This document shows positions 1 to 11,830 of a DNA stretch of 64,000 bases, piece after piece. The notes beneath the pieces are model-generated. The model did not search any database and was not told where the DNA came from. It worked only from the letters and a program-made list of their open reading frames with translations. Position numbers and translations under genes: made by a program. This DNA comes from Ptiloglossa arizonensis (lineage: Eukaryota > Arthropoda > Insecta > Hymenoptera > Colletidae). Positions within the stretch are counted from its first letter, which is position 1. Each line of letters begins with the position of its first letter. The stretch covers positions 3,989,029 through 4,053,028 of the forward strand of contig NC_135061.1 of the NCBI RefSeq assembly GCF_051014685.1, in the 5' to 3' direction.

Positions 1-314
1 AAAAATTCGAATAGAAGAAATTTTGTCGAATGGAAATACATTTCTCCAACAAACATTTTATTCGAGGATTTCGGAAAGAATTGTTTTGGACAATTTACTT
101 GCACCACTTGTATACTTCTACATGTTTCTCTATGTTTACAAGTTTCCTAATTATTAACGAGGAATAAATTTCCATAATAAAATTCTCGATTCGCATTGAA
201 CATCCGTAGCATTATTAAAGAAACCACTCTCGATTGCACGCGATGAAAAATGTTAATCGTTTCGAGAAACTAATTTAGTTTAAACGACACCGATACCCAA
301 GCCAATTTCTTCTG

Positions 315-345
<31 letters not shown>

Positions 346-1034
346 GCTGCCACCTACACGAATCTATTATCCGAGTTTAATGTTACATCGACGATAAACT
401 TTTCCAGCGTGAGCTTCCGTCCAGGATCGAAATGTAAAACGTAACTTTGTTTCGTTAATTACCCTATTCACCGTCGCAGATTGCCTTAACTTTTATGCTA
501 ATTAAATACCTTAATTATAAACCGAAAAATAAGCACGAAACATCACAGTGGTGCGGCAGTTCAGCTTGGCTATTATTAATCCACGATTCCCTTCAACGGC
601 ATTCTGCCGGATTTATGCAACAAACGTCACTCGCATTTCCTGCAAACGGTACGAGCTCGAATACCGTTTTAAACGCGTTCGTCGAACGTTCGCGAAAAAA
701 AAGAAAGAAAAGAAAAATACCGGCCGCTCGGAAGGGGTAAAATTGTATCGAGGACTGTACAGAGAGATCCCATTGAAAGTACCAAACGAGCCGTTTCGAA
801 GGAAGGCTGCAGGGTCAGCGGCAAGGGTCACTCGACATATGGCCCAAATCCTGGCCCAAGCGTTCATTACGCTGCACGAATTCGATCCCCTCCTGATTTC
901 GGACAATTCTCGAAACACGCCCCCTTCCCTTGTACGCACCATGCCCGAGATACACCACGACCTCGCTTTTCGTCTAGGAACTCTTTACTTTGGTCCACCA
1001 TGGCTCGAGTCACTCGGGCTATTTGAAATAAAAA
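1..1034. other. AT-rich non-coding stretch with a 26-T run
   Basis: I see no gene here. An uninterrupted T run lies at 315-340. Open frames between 495 and 1054 show no recognisable domain and contain a lysine/arginine-rich A-run, so I do not call them coding. The end of the stretch (from about 1020) leads into the first tandem unit. Confidence 0.6.
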
Positions 1035-2118
1035 ATGAAGCACTCGTAAACTGAGGTAAGACATTAAAGTAGTACCTCGAACAACATTATTTCAAAGTAG
1101 TCTAAATGAATCTTACGCGAATATTCGTAACCTCTTCGAAAATAGCTGTAAATTTCACTCGAGACGAAACGTATCGAATACATTTACTCGAAGAAAGTAA
1201 GAAATAAACGAAATCTTTGTGTATTTGAAGTAACAGATAACTCGAAACGAGCTTCGAAATAACGTTATCGATTACACAACGAATAAATTTATCCGTTCGT
1301 CTAGATGTTTACTCGTCATTTATAGAAAGAAAAGTGATCTTTTTTTTTTAATAAGCACATCACATTTTTGTCTAATTGTCAATGAACGATGGACGTGTTA
1401 AATATCAATAAAGTATCTTTGTTGCAGTAATTTCTTTCTTCTTCCAGTCGTTATCGTCAACAAAATTGTGTTTGAAAAATGAAACACTCGTAAACTGAGG
1501 TAAGACATTAAAGTAGTATCTCGAACAACATTATTTCAAAGTAGTCTAAATGAATCTTATGCGAATATTCGTAACCTCTTCGAAAATAGCTGTACACGAA
1601 TTACCTGGTAAATTTCAATCGAAACGAAACGTATCGAATACATTTACTTGAAGGAAGTAAGAAATAAACGAAAGTAAAAAAGTAAAAAATATAAAAGTAA
1701 AAAATAAAAGCTCTGTGTATTTGAAGTAACAGATAACTCGAAACGAGCTTCGAAATAACGTTATCGAGTACACAACGAATAAATTTATCCGTCCATCTGG
1801 ATGTTTACTTGTTATTTATAGAAAGAAAAGTGATCTTTCTTTTTTAATAAGCACATCACATTTTTGTCTAATTTTGAAACAGAATGTTCTTGTATATTTG
1901 TGATTTGTATAAATCACTGTGCGTTTGAAGTTATTGATATATACAATGAACGATGGACGTGTTAAATATCGATAAAGTATCTTTTTTTGCAGTAATTTCT
2001 TTCTTCTTCCAGCCATTATCGTCAACACAATTGTGTTTAAAAAATGAAACACTCGTAAACTAAGATAAAACATTAAGATAATACCTCGAACAACGTTACT
2101 TCAAAATAGCCTAAATGA
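1035..2118. repeat. Tandem array, about 0.45-0.56 kb units, 2+ copies
   Basis: The same sequence starts at 1035, 1479 and 2044 with ATGAARCACTCGTAAACT and continues through shared blocks (GACATTAAAGTAGTA, CTCGAACAAC, AATAAATTTATCCGT). The first two units differ by indels: unit 2 carries an A-rich insertion near 1675-1710 and a block of about 75 bp near 1873-1946 that unit 1 lacks. The third copy breaks off at about 2118. It is a local tandem duplication, moderately diverged, with no coding potential. Confidence 0.9.
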
Positions 2119-2690
2119 CGGATACACATATACTTTTGGAATAAGATATGCAGCCACGTTCGGTTTGCGACTTCTTTTAACCGAAGAGTCGTTAATAATC
2201 ATGAGCTGTCAGACACTAGAGGATAATCGAATCGTAAATAATTCGTGGCATCCGGGGAAAGGTTCGTAGATCAGAAACTTAACCGATTCTACTCCCCTGT
2301 ATGTCGAATGGGATTGAAAAACATGAAAATCAGACTTGAGTTTAATCAACGGATGGAGATGATCGTGACACACGAGACGGACGCAAATATTCAAATGACA
2401 ATTGATTCGCGACGCCCGAAGAGGGAATTACCGGGTCAAAGTTTCCAGAAACTTGGCAGACTGAGTTCTCACTGAGCTCCTCCGCGTCGAGCGGAAAGAA
2501 TGGACGAAAGGCACGCGCAATCTGCTATTGCAAAGAAAGATCGCTTCTTATGCAAATACTAGTGGCCACTCCTTACTCCGATTTCGATGGAAGAAAAAGT
2601 CAAAGCTGGAAGAAATTGCGAGTCACGTTGCGTTGGGAGTTTTGGTTATTCTTTGACCTTCAAGTAGGAAACAAATTTCTCGATAACATC
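2119..2690. other. Unique stretch, nothing recognised
   Basis: There is no array or gene-like feature. Short open frames on both strands at 2209-2475 are mutually overlapping and unremarkable. Confidence 0.5.
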
Positions 2691-2694
2691 TATG

Positions 2695-3258
2695 ATGTGT
2701 TTATTTATAGTGTAAGTGGGAGAGAAAGTATCGTGTACGAAAGAAATTGTAAATATGATTTTTTTAGTTATAGTGGCTTTATAGTTAATTATAGTTATTT
2801 ATTTATAAATGGGTGAGTAAAGTATCGTGTGCGAAAGAAATGTAAATATTACAATCTTTTTATTTGTAGTGTAAACGGGAGAGTAAAATATCGTGTACGA
2901 AAGAAATTGTAAATATGATTTTTTTATTTATAGTGGCATTATAGTTATTTATTTATAAATGGGTGAGTAAAGTATCGTGTACGAAAGAAATGTAAATATT
3001 ACAATCTTTTTATTTGTAGTGTAAACGGGAGAGTAAAATATCGTGTACGAAAGAAATTGTAAATAAGTATCTTTTTATTCGTAGTGTAAACGGGAGAGTA
3101 AAATATCGTGTACGAAAGAAATTGTAAATATGATTCTTTTATTCGTAGTGTAAACAGGAGAGTAAAATATCATGTAAAAAAGAAATGTAAATACAATTTT
3201 TTTATTTGTAGTATAAACGAAAGAGTAAAGTATCGTGTACGAAAGGAACAGTAAATTT
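2695..3258. repeat. Tandem array, 60-90 bp units, 8 copies
   Basis: The block TATCGTGTACGAAAGAAAT recurs eight times with point changes, at about 2729, 2823, 2889, 2972, 3038, 3103, 3167 and 3230. It alternates with GTGTAAACGGGAGAGTAAA. Typical units are 64-65 bp; the longer ones contain an extra TTATAGTTATTTATTTATA-type spacer. The open frame on the minus strand through 3075-3434 is a by-product of the repeat. Confidence 0.9.
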
Positions 3259-3399
3259 GATCGAATGAAGAATTTGATCACTCTACGCGAAGTCTTCGAC
3301 CGATCAAGAATCCCTGAACGTCTATTTACAATCTGGTTGGTGCCACAAACGGAGCAATAATAACCGAAAGTAACCGTATCTTGGATCGAGTGTAAAGTT

Positions 3400-4790
3400 T
3401 GGCTCGTTCTTCGCGTTTCACCGCGACTGCACATGATCGAAATCCCAGCGAGTGTAGAGTTACCCTGACTCGTGACACCGCGTTCGAACCATCACCGTTC
3501 TCTCGATCTCGGAACGATACAAAGGTTCGGTATCGAACTGAACGAACGAGGGCAACATTGTTTCACGAACCGTTGTGTAAAACTTCGAAATTCGTTTCTC
3601 GTCGATGGTTGAGCAGAGACGAACGCAGCTTGACGCTCGAGAAACCGGAATTTCGCGAAGATCAAAAAACAAGGAGGACGCGTTCGGTGGGTCTGTCCGG
3701 GCAGGGTTCTGGCGCGAAGTCGTCGGAAGAGGTCGGAATAAAGAGGAAGAAAGAGATCAAGGAAAGGCTGCTCCCGGCATCTCGGCCATGGTACCCACTT
3801 CGCTTCATTAATTTCTCGCAAAGACAGTGTCAGAGTCACGGGGGTTTTCCGGCTGCAGGGGCTCCCGGGTACCCGAGGCTCTCTCCTGCGCTCTGGTATT
3901 TAAATTCAAAAACGAGAGCGAGCCAACTCTCCGGTTTCTCCACGGTCTCTCTCCACGATACTGGCCGTCCTCTTCCCACCCGTGGACTCTCCTAATGTTT
4001 TTCTCTCGTTCCTCATCCTTCTCCCGAATCCACCCCTCCCGCTAAACCGCTCTCCTCCAACAGTACCACCCACCCCTCGTTCCGCGAAGGCTCAGTCAAT
4101 AAAGTATTCTAAAAACCCCGCGCGAATAAGAGCCGTCTTACTCCCTCCTGCCCCCTACCACCCGCTCCGACCACCCTCGTCCCCCTTTTCGTTCGAGCTG
4201 GCAACCCACCCTCTGCCTCGTCCTCCTACTTCTTCGTCCCCGTGCCACCCCGTCAACCCCACCGTGACGATGGGTGGAGGAAGGAGGCCGGGGGAGGGTG
4301 GAAAAATAGGGGTGGCAAAAAACGTCAATAATATCGGCAAGATGGAAGCTGCACGAATGTTTTAAGGGATTCCAACCCCTGCGGTTTTCGTTCTTGCTCC
4401 TCGACGCGCTGTCTCCCTACCGCCGGCTCGTCCCGACGCCGCTCGCTCGCCCGCCCGCCCGCTTTCAACCTTTTCGCGAATCGCTTCTTTGCACGCCGTA
4501 ACGGCTACTTCCCTCTTCTTTCTCGCCTCTGTCACCGTGCCACCCACACCTTGCGAAAATATTAACGTCTCTGCGCGACGTTACCGCACGGCTGACAACC
4601 GCTTCCGCGATACGCTTTTTGTACCTATCCGTGCACGGACAACACGGGACGTTCTTTTCTACGTGGTCGAGCACACGCGTACTAGGGAGCGACGCGTACC
4701 TCGTTTCGATACCTTCGCTTCGATTGCTCGGGAACACCGAGAATAACAATAACAACCGGCCAAGGTTGTTAACGCGGACACTCGCGAGCG
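3400..4790. other. CpG- and C-rich island
   Basis: Base composition rises sharply, with frequent CG dinucleotides and long pyrimidine-rich runs on the plus strand (3950-4260, 4380-4470). A 198-codon open frame (3399-3995) and several shorter ones overlap on both strands; none resembles a known domain. Such an island could be a promoter region, but I see no TATA box with a matching initiator. It ends at the 31-bp minisatellite. Confidence 0.5.
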
Positions 4791-4794
4791 ACTC

Positions 4795-6039
4795 TTCGCG
4801 GTTGTAAGTTCGTAAATGGTAGGAATTCGCGGATATAAGTTGGTAAATTGCACGAATTCGCGGATATAAGTTGGTAAATTGCACGAATTCGCCGCCGTAA
4901 GTTTGTAAATGGCACGAATTCGCGGCCATAAGTTAGTAAATGGGACGAATTCGCGGACGTAAGTTTGTAAATGGCACGAATTCGTGGCTGTAACTTTGTA
5001 AATGGCGCGAATTCGCGGCCATAAGTTCGTAAATGCCACGAATTCGCGGCCATAAGTTCGTAAATGGCACGTATTCGTGATAAGTTCGTAAATGTCAGGA
5101 ATTCGCGGCCATAAGTTCGTGAATGCCACGAATTCACGGCCGTAAGTTAGTAAATGGCACGAATTCGCGGCCATAAGTTCGTAAATGGCACGAATTCGTG
5201 GCCGTAAGTTAGTAAATGACACGAATTCGCGGCTGTAACTTTGTAAATGGCGCGAATTCGCGGTCATAAGTTCGTAAATGCCACGAATTCGCGGCCATGA
5301 GTTATAAGTTCGTAAATGGCACGAATTCGCGGCCATAAGTTCGTAAATGCCACGAATTCGCGGTCATAAGTTCGTAAATGCCACGAATTCGCGGCCATAA
5401 GTTATAAGTTCGTAAATGCCACGAATTCGCGGCCATAAGTTGGTAAATAGCACGAATTCGTGACCGTAAGTTCGTAAATGGCACGAATTCGCAGCCGTAA
5501 GTTCGTAAATGCCACAAATTCACGGCCATAAGTTAGTAAATGTCACGAATTCGCAGCCATAAGTTTGTAAGTGCCACGAATTCGCCGCCGTAAGTTCGTA
5601 AATGCCACGAATTCGCGGTCATAAGTTATAAATTCGTAAATGGCACGAATTCGCGGCCATAAGTTCGTAAATGCCACGAATTCGCGGTCATAAGTTCGTA
5701 AATGGCACGAATTCGCGATAAGTTCGTAAATGCCAGGAATTCGCGACCATAAGTTCGTAAATGCCACGAATTTTCCGTCGTAAGTTCGTAAATGCCACGA
5801 ATTCACGGCCATAAGTTTGTAAATGCCACGAATTCGCGGCCATAAGTTATAAGTTCGTAAATTCCACGAATTCGCGGCCATAAGTTCGTAATTGCCACGA
5901 ATTCACGGCCATAAGTTTGTAAATGCCACGAATTCGCGGCCATAAGTTCGTAATTGCCACGAATTCACGGCCATAAGTTTGTAAATGCCACGAATTCGCG
6001 GCCATGAGTTATAAGTTCGTAAATGTCACGAATTCGCGC
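4795..6039. repeat. 31-bp minisatellite, about 40 units
   Basis: The unit is AAGTTCGTAAATGCCACGAA followed by TTCGCGGCCAT, 31 bp. Each unit carries an EcoRI site inside the palindrome CGAATTCG; adjacent sites lie at 4885, 4916 and 4947, exactly 31 bp apart. Some units carry a 7-8 bp extension (ATAAGTTATAAGTTCG) and a few are short. Units differ by scattered substitutions. Because 31 is not a multiple of 3 and the minus strand has no stop in any phase of the consensus, the array gives long overlapping minus-strand open frames (up to 225 codons) that I do not regard as a gene. Confidence 0.97.
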
Positions 6040-7799
6040 CAGGAACTAAAGTCCCGTCTTTCACGAGATTTGAAATATCGTTTCGAAATTATCTAACCAA
6101 ACACCGAAATCGAGTACGAAGATTTTCTTTTTGCAATTTGGGATTCGTTGCAACGGGACGAACGCTTCAGAAATTGCGTTTTATTCGAAAAATTCAACCT
6201 TCTTTGAAAATCGAAAAGGCGTTTGTCAACACTATGTCAGTGTTTTATCCACTGCTGCGTATTAATGTTTATCAAGAGGGAACAATTTGGTACCCGATCG
6301 ATCACAGCTGCTGCAATAGTATTTTGTATTCTCTGATACGAAAATCGATCGAGGAATTTCAATCGTGTATTGTTTGTAACAATTTTTCATCGATGTTGAT
6401 TGCGTGGAATCGAAGAAGAGTTTCTTTCTTGTTTTGCGTATATTATAAATTTCAGTAATTTATCTTCAGGATAAATTACACCTTCTTTACCGAAATTTTT
6501 AGGTGAAGAATTATTTGCAATACGAGACGAAAAATTCAGACGAGGAAGGATCAAAAAACAGAATAATTTAAAATTACGAATTTTTTGTTTCCCTCGAAAC
6601 AAATTTCGGAATAATTATCTAGGATTGCACGCGATTCCTGGCTTATCTGTAGCTAGGCGTAACTATATCGCGAACTTTCCCTCTATCCGAGCATTTCTCT
6701 TGTCACGTTCAAGGCCATCGTACGTACGCAATACCGCTTTCAGAAATTTTCACCTGTTGACCGATAGCCAATCTTCGAAATATTCGACTCCGAACGAAGA
6801 ATAAAAAAAAACACCAATTCAAATAAAAAGTACGCGACGCTCTTAAACGTCTTGTGTCTTATTCTATTAAACAATCGTCCAGTTTTTATACGTCCTATCG
6901 CGAAGATACGATCAACGACGAGAAATATTTTTCACTCTTTAAAAAGTATCCGCTGTCAAATTCTCAACACGTACACGTTTATCTTTCCCGGTGACGTCGT
7001 TTGTTCGACACAATCAATATTTAACCGCGATGTTGACAATACACCCGTTGTCTCGTTCCGTATTATCTACCATTATCTCGCGATATCGATCGTTCGAGAT
7101 CTTTTTATCAAAAATGAAATATTGTCCTGTTTGCGTAGATATATCCAACGATTATTATCGACGATAAATATTTGTCGAAGAAACCGGTGCCGCAGTTACG
7201 CGAAATTCTCGAAGGCATAAATAAGAGAGTTGCAAAGTACAAATTGCACAGTTTGTAACAGGACTTCGAATCAAGAAGTTGTTTACAATGGTGGTAGCCA
7301 TTAGATCGCAAAGTCTTAAGAATGGGTGGCGTCTTGTGACCTGAGTTAACATTGACCGACGTTACACAGGACAACGAAGAAACTTTGCAAAACTCTCGAT
7401 AATAATTCGGCAAAGGCAGGGGATCCGGAACGTTTTCGATATTCTTCCATCGTTTTTCACAATCGGATGAGAAAACTATCGAAACGCAATTAAAACCACC
7501 ATCTCCTCCCATTACTAATCGCACCAATCGCGTGTATCACATTCCCTGCATCGATCACCGCGCTTGAATCATTCCAAACGAAGTGCAATACAGAAATTAA
7601 TTAAAACGAGCCTAGAAATTCGAACGTTACAAGTCTCAGCCCCCTACTTCGAAGCCACGCTCGACGATTAGGGTTAGGTCGTAGAACAGCAATTTAAGGA
7701 ACCTCGTCTCTCCTTCTCTGCTTCCCCTATCGTATATCAACTCTAGAATTTGTGCTTCGAACAGTTACGAATAGAGTGTCCAAATAAAAAAAAAAAATA
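6040..7799. other. AT-rich unique stretch
   Basis: No gene, array or element is recognised. Short open frames (6138-6458, 6852-7220, 7108-7527) overlap antisense and have no recognisable features. An A-rich run closes the stretch at about 7788-7812. Confidence 0.5.
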
Positions 7800-9385
7800 A
7801 AAATAATAAAACTAAAATGACACTTGCCAGCTAGTTCCGGCTGGTACTCTCCGGGGCAAATCGCGTCGATACGCGAACCCATAAAACCCGATAAAAACGA
7901 GAAACAAGTCCAGGTCCGTTTCAGACAGCCCTCCTTTCAATCCAGGCTCCGTAGTCTCTGGGTGGCTCGCGCTTCTGGTGAAAGACCGCGGGGAAAACAG
8001 GCTACGGTGTATTTTTCCGCGCAACCGATAGCTAGACGTTCTACATGGTCGATCGAGGGGGGTGGCTGGCCCCGGTACGTGTATACACACTCGCGCAGCA
8101 GTATCGTTGGGTAATTAGCGATGCTGAGAGGACCTAAGTACCTAGCATCCTCCAGTGCCGGCACGGTGCGCCCCCTTCCTATACCTCCCCGCCCCTACCC
8201 ACGCCATCCATTCTACCTTCCAATAAATGGATGGATAGATAGATACCCGACGTACGAGGCAGCTGCACAGAGGTCGCGTTCAAAAGACCAAGAGCGGGCG
8301 ACCTTATTGGGTGGTAAGCTCGCGCGTACACAGAAACCTTCCCCCACCTCTCCTCGCGCCACCCTCTTTAACCGGGCCGTTTGTATACGCGCTACCGTGT
8401 CTGAGTCCGTGTCCGTGTGAACACGCACGCGTGTTGGTACGAAGGTACACACGCCCCGTCGACGTACGCGCGTGGGAATATCATTACCCCAGTCGTGTGT
8501 TTTCCGTTAATTGCCATTATCGGCGGAACTTAGTTAGGGCTTGCGTTCCAGCCCGACGTCCCGGCAAGACCTTTAAGAACGGACACGGCTAGCCCCCATA
8601 CCCGAACCCTACTTCCAGCTGCCCTCTCGTGCACCAACGGCTCACTCTTTTCCCGCCCGCGATACGAATTTCGTTTCGTGCTTGCTTCGAGGGACCTGTA
8701 ATTCGGTTGTGAACGACGCGATGCTTTCAGAGAGACCCGGTTCTGCCGTGGCTTTGCCGACGAGTCCTTTTTCGACGCGCGACGCTCGGACTTTGCGGGG
8801 AACGGTGCTCGCCTCTTAACTCGGTTACCATTTTCTTTTTTTTTCTTCTTTTTTTATTCCCTTTGCGCGCGCGCATTTCTCGAACGAACTCCACGCAGAC
8901 GGCCGGTAGAGTGGACGGTTCGTAACGGTCGATTGCTGAAATTGAACGAAAACATCGGGACGGGGAGCACGATGTACACTTTGAAGCGTTTGGTTCGTAG
9001 GTGGGAGATGGTATTAACTGCTTTCTGAATACAAGGTCCCGTGATCGTCGAAGTGATCGTCTTTTTTTGGAAATCGTGAGTCCTGTAGCCATGCGAAACA
9101 CTAAAACTCGACGAGATCTTTGAAGCTTTCGTTCCTCGGAACTGTTCGAAGCTTACGGGTGTCATCGAGTCCATTGGGGTACACATTCCGACCGATATCG
9201 CGTCTTGGACAAGAGGATAGAGGAAACACCGGTACAGGTGTCCCTGTACTCTCTGGCCCAGTTTCTTCCCAGCTCGGTGGATTCTTCGAGTCGATGATAC
9301 CTACCGTTTCGGTATCTCGAGCATTCAGCTATTGGCACTTAGCCAGGGACCTATGGTTTCAGGTGTGCCCCTTAACGGATTAGGA

Positions 9386-9406
9386 CCAATTCCACGGGGT
9401 ATAAAT
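9386..9406 (+). promoter_or_regulatory. Possible core promoter: CCAAT plus TATAAAT
   Basis: CCAAT at 9386-9390 is followed by GGGTATAAATCG with the TATA core at 9400-9406, inside the CpG island. The spacing between them is short for a classical CCAAT box, and no strong initiator (TCAGT-like) is seen 25-35 bp downstream. Confidence 0.25.
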
Positions 9407-9798
9407 CGACGAGGACGAAACGCTACCGGTGGTGTCTCGTCGGAGCCTAAACGCAGAGAATCGTACCGATTTACAGCGGGCAACGACGCGACGAATCCGA
9501 GTTTACCCTTTTTTCTTTTTTAGCCTTCCACCCCCATCGGTGAAAATTTCTCGAAACACGGCTGGTACCTCCCAGCCACGGCAACCCCCCTCGGATCCCC
9601 CGACGAGTCTTCTCCAGTTTCCCACCTCGGCAGCTCCGCTGTCCCTCCCCCTCCCACCCCCCGGGCTCGACTGCCTACCAGCTACACCACCTCCGCCTCA
9701 CCTCCTCTTCCGGTTCTTCCTGCGAACACAATGGAGCCCGAATCCATCTCGGACAACCTTACCCTCCTTGCCCGGCTTCTCCTTCAGCGCTCCGCGCC

Positions 9799-9837
9799 TC
9801 CGCCGCTGCCTCCGCCGCCGCCGCCGCCGCCGCCACC
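9799..9837. repeat. (CCG)n microsatellite
   Basis: An imperfect then perfect run of CCG/GCC triplets. On the minus strand it would read as arginine or alanine runs. It is simple-sequence DNA. Confidence 0.9.
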
Positions 9838-10109
9838 CTTCTTTTTCTTCGTATCTCGCTGGAACAGCGTCGAGGAATAATTCCATTTTCTTGTGCGAGT
9901 ACAATTTTGCTTTCAATTTATTTTCCCCCCTTTTTCCTTCCCTGGTGCTCTCTCCGGCACCGGGAGATCCCAACAGCCGTGGGATCGCCTCTCTCTCCAG
10001 CTCGGGCTTTCGCTCTTACCCCCGTTCCGCTGGCTCTGTGTTGCCTCTTCCACGAACCTTCTTCGCCACCTCCAACCTCCGTCTACGGAGGTCTCTCCCT
10101 CGACCCGGC

Positions 10110-10360
10110 TCTCCTCTCTCCCTCTCTCTTTCTCTCTCTTTCTCTCTGACTCTTTTCTCTCTCTTTCTCTGACTCTTTTCTCTCTCTTTCTCTGACTCTT
10201 TTCTCTCTCTTTCTCTGACTCTTTCCTCTCTCTTTCTCTGACTCTTTTCTCTCTCACTCTCTCTTTCTCTGACTCTTCTCTCTCTCTTTCTCTGACTCTT
10301 TTCTCTCACTCTCTCTTTCTCTGACTCTTTTCTCTCTCACACTCTCTCTCTTTCTTTCTG
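10110..10360. repeat. CT-rich array with a 23-bp unit
   Basis: A pyrimidine tract in which TCTGACTCTTTTCTCTCTC plus TTTC repeats about eight times with small indels. It contains many GAGAG pentamers on the minus strand, the core recognised by the insect GAGA factor. Open frames across it are Ser/Leu or Glu/Arg/Lys runs and are not real genes. Confidence 0.9.
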
Positions 10361-10689
10361 GTTCAGTCAACCTCCAGCCACCCCCGACTCACCCTGCCTA
10401 GTCTCTGCCGTCCGTTCCTTTCGTCCTGCTTTCAACCACCCCCGCAGCCACCCCCGGTGGCCGTAGCCGCGCGCGTTCCGTCTTTCTTTATCGCTTCCTT
10501 AGCTTCTCCAAGCGCTGCCGGGACGTTTCTTTCTCCGTCGGCCGGCTCCTTCCGACCCTTGCCCCTTCGACCGTTGTAATTATTAAACATTGCGAGAGCC
10601 AGCGCCAGTAACAAGCGTTTTATAACTGCGCGAGCGAGCTGCCCGGGGTATTCTCCTTTTGTTGCCCTTTCCAGCCGCCTGGCCACCGA

Positions 10690-10800
10690 CGGGATCGACG
10701 GGAGAGAGACCGCCCTTGAAAAAGGGAAGCCTAGCCAAGGTGGACGGGAACACAGCCTCCTACGGGAGGCGACTGGCTAGATTCCTTCGGGAATTAATTG
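10690..10800 (+). ncRNA. Possible structured RNA: three tetraloop hairpins
   Basis: On the plus strand, CCCTT-GAAA-AAGGG (10713-10726, GNRA loop), GCCTCC-TACG-GGAGGC (10755-10770, UNCG loop closed by C-G) and ATTCC-TTCG-GGAAT (10781-10794, UUCG loop closed by C-G) lie within 82 bases. The second hairpin is enclosed by CTAGCCA (10731-10737) and TGGCTAG (10774-10780), a perfect 7-bp outer helix. The canonical tetraloops suggest a folded RNA. The family is not recognised and transcription is unproven. It sits between a CpG island and a tandem array. Confidence 0.35.
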
Positions 10801-10944
10801 TTGGCTCGTCTTTCCTGCCAGTTTCGCGATAAGACTTTTTAGGCTATCGTGGCACGGGTTCTTACCGTTGATACCGTCTCACGGTTCAACGTGTAAATCG
10901 TGTCCTTTTCCAGGGGACGACCAACGTTTTACCAGCGATCCGGA

Positions 10945-11830
10945 CCTAGCTTTCTCGGCCCATGAAAGACAAATAGGTTGAACTACAACTCGGGAGTTCG
11001 CGAAACACTCTGAACATTGATTCCAAGATCGAAACACGCATCGGTTTATATCTCTGAGAACACATGCCTAGGTACAAATGAGTTAGAGATATTATAAATA
11101 GGTTAGAAACGAGTAGTTATCGAAAAACAATGTAGATCTAGCTTTTCGGCCCATGAAAGACTAATAGGTTGAACTCCAGGTCTGGAGTTCGCGAAACACT
11201 CTGAATGCACCGATGCAATATTTTTCACGACCGCTCGAGAGTACACTGGAGTGTCTCTTCGAAGTGGTTAGAGATATTACAAGTAGGTTAGAAACGATTG
11301 GTTATAGAAAAACAGTGCAGACCTAGCTTCAGGTCGAGAGTTTGCGAAACACCCTCAACGCATCCATGCATAGAACCGAACACTGACAGGCTTCCAAGAT
11401 CAAAACACGCATTGATTTATAGCTTTGGGAACACATGCCCAGGTAGAATTGGTTAGAGATGTTACAAATAGGTTAGAAACGAGTGGTTATCGAAAAACAG
11501 TGCATACCTAGCTTCCACGACTCATGAGAGACAAATAAGCTGAACTCCAGGTCGGGTGTTCGCAAAACACCCTAAATGCACCGATGCAACGTTTTTCACG
11601 ATGACTCGAGTGTCCACGGTCGATAGAATACTATAATACACTGATAGGTTTTCAAGATCGAAACATGCATCGATTTATAGCTTTGGGAACACATGCCCAA
11701 GTAGAAGTAGGTTAGAGATATTACAAATAGGTTAGAAACGAGTGGTTATCGAAAAACAGTGCATACCTAGCTTCCACGACTCATGAGAGACAAATACCCT
11801 GAACTCCAGGTCGTGAGTTCGAAAACTCGT
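10945..11830. repeat. Tandem array, 185-260 bp units, 4-5 copies
   Basis: Units begin with YCTAGCTT at 10945, 11137, 11322, 11507 and 11766. Shared blocks are GAACTCCAGGTC, TTCGCGAAACAC, GAACACATGCC, GGTTAGAGATATTACAAAT, GGTTAGAAACGA and TTATCGAAAAACAGTGCA. Several units have internal deletions. There is no coding potential. Confidence 0.92.

Larger units (their letters stand above)
7800..10690. other. Large CpG-rich island
   Basis: Almost 3 kb of CG-rich DNA with many TCG, ACG and CGC trinucleotides. It contains a TATA/CCAAT pair (9386-9406), a CCG run (about 9799-9837) and a CT-rich array (10110-10360). All the reading frames here are low-complexity (Pro/Ser/Leu or Arg/Glu rich). In insects with an AT-rich background such an island commonly marks a promoter or first-exon region; that is inference. 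Confidence 0.5.

Noticed and set aside
3399..3995. 198-codon plus-strand ORF as a gene
   Set aside because: Overlaps several antisense frames in CpG-rich DNA, is Arg/Ser-rich and shows no recognisable domain.
4795..6039. Large minus-strand proteins (up to 225 codons) or a CRISPR-like array
   Set aside because: Units are contiguous 31-mers with no unique spacers, and the open frames follow from a stop-free unit read in cycling phases.
8120..8155. Small hairpin GATGCT...AGCATC as a microRNA precursor
   Set aside because: The stem is only 6 bp plus 2, far too short for a precursor.
9429..10309. Long Ser/Leu/Pro-rich and Arg/Glu-rich ORFs
   Set aside because: Products of CT, CCG and other low-complexity repeats.
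10757..10770. CTCCTACGGGAGGC matches a universal bacterial 16S rRNA string
   Set aside because: Only these 14 bases match; the flanks do not follow 16S sequence. A hairpin with a UACG loop explains the likeness.
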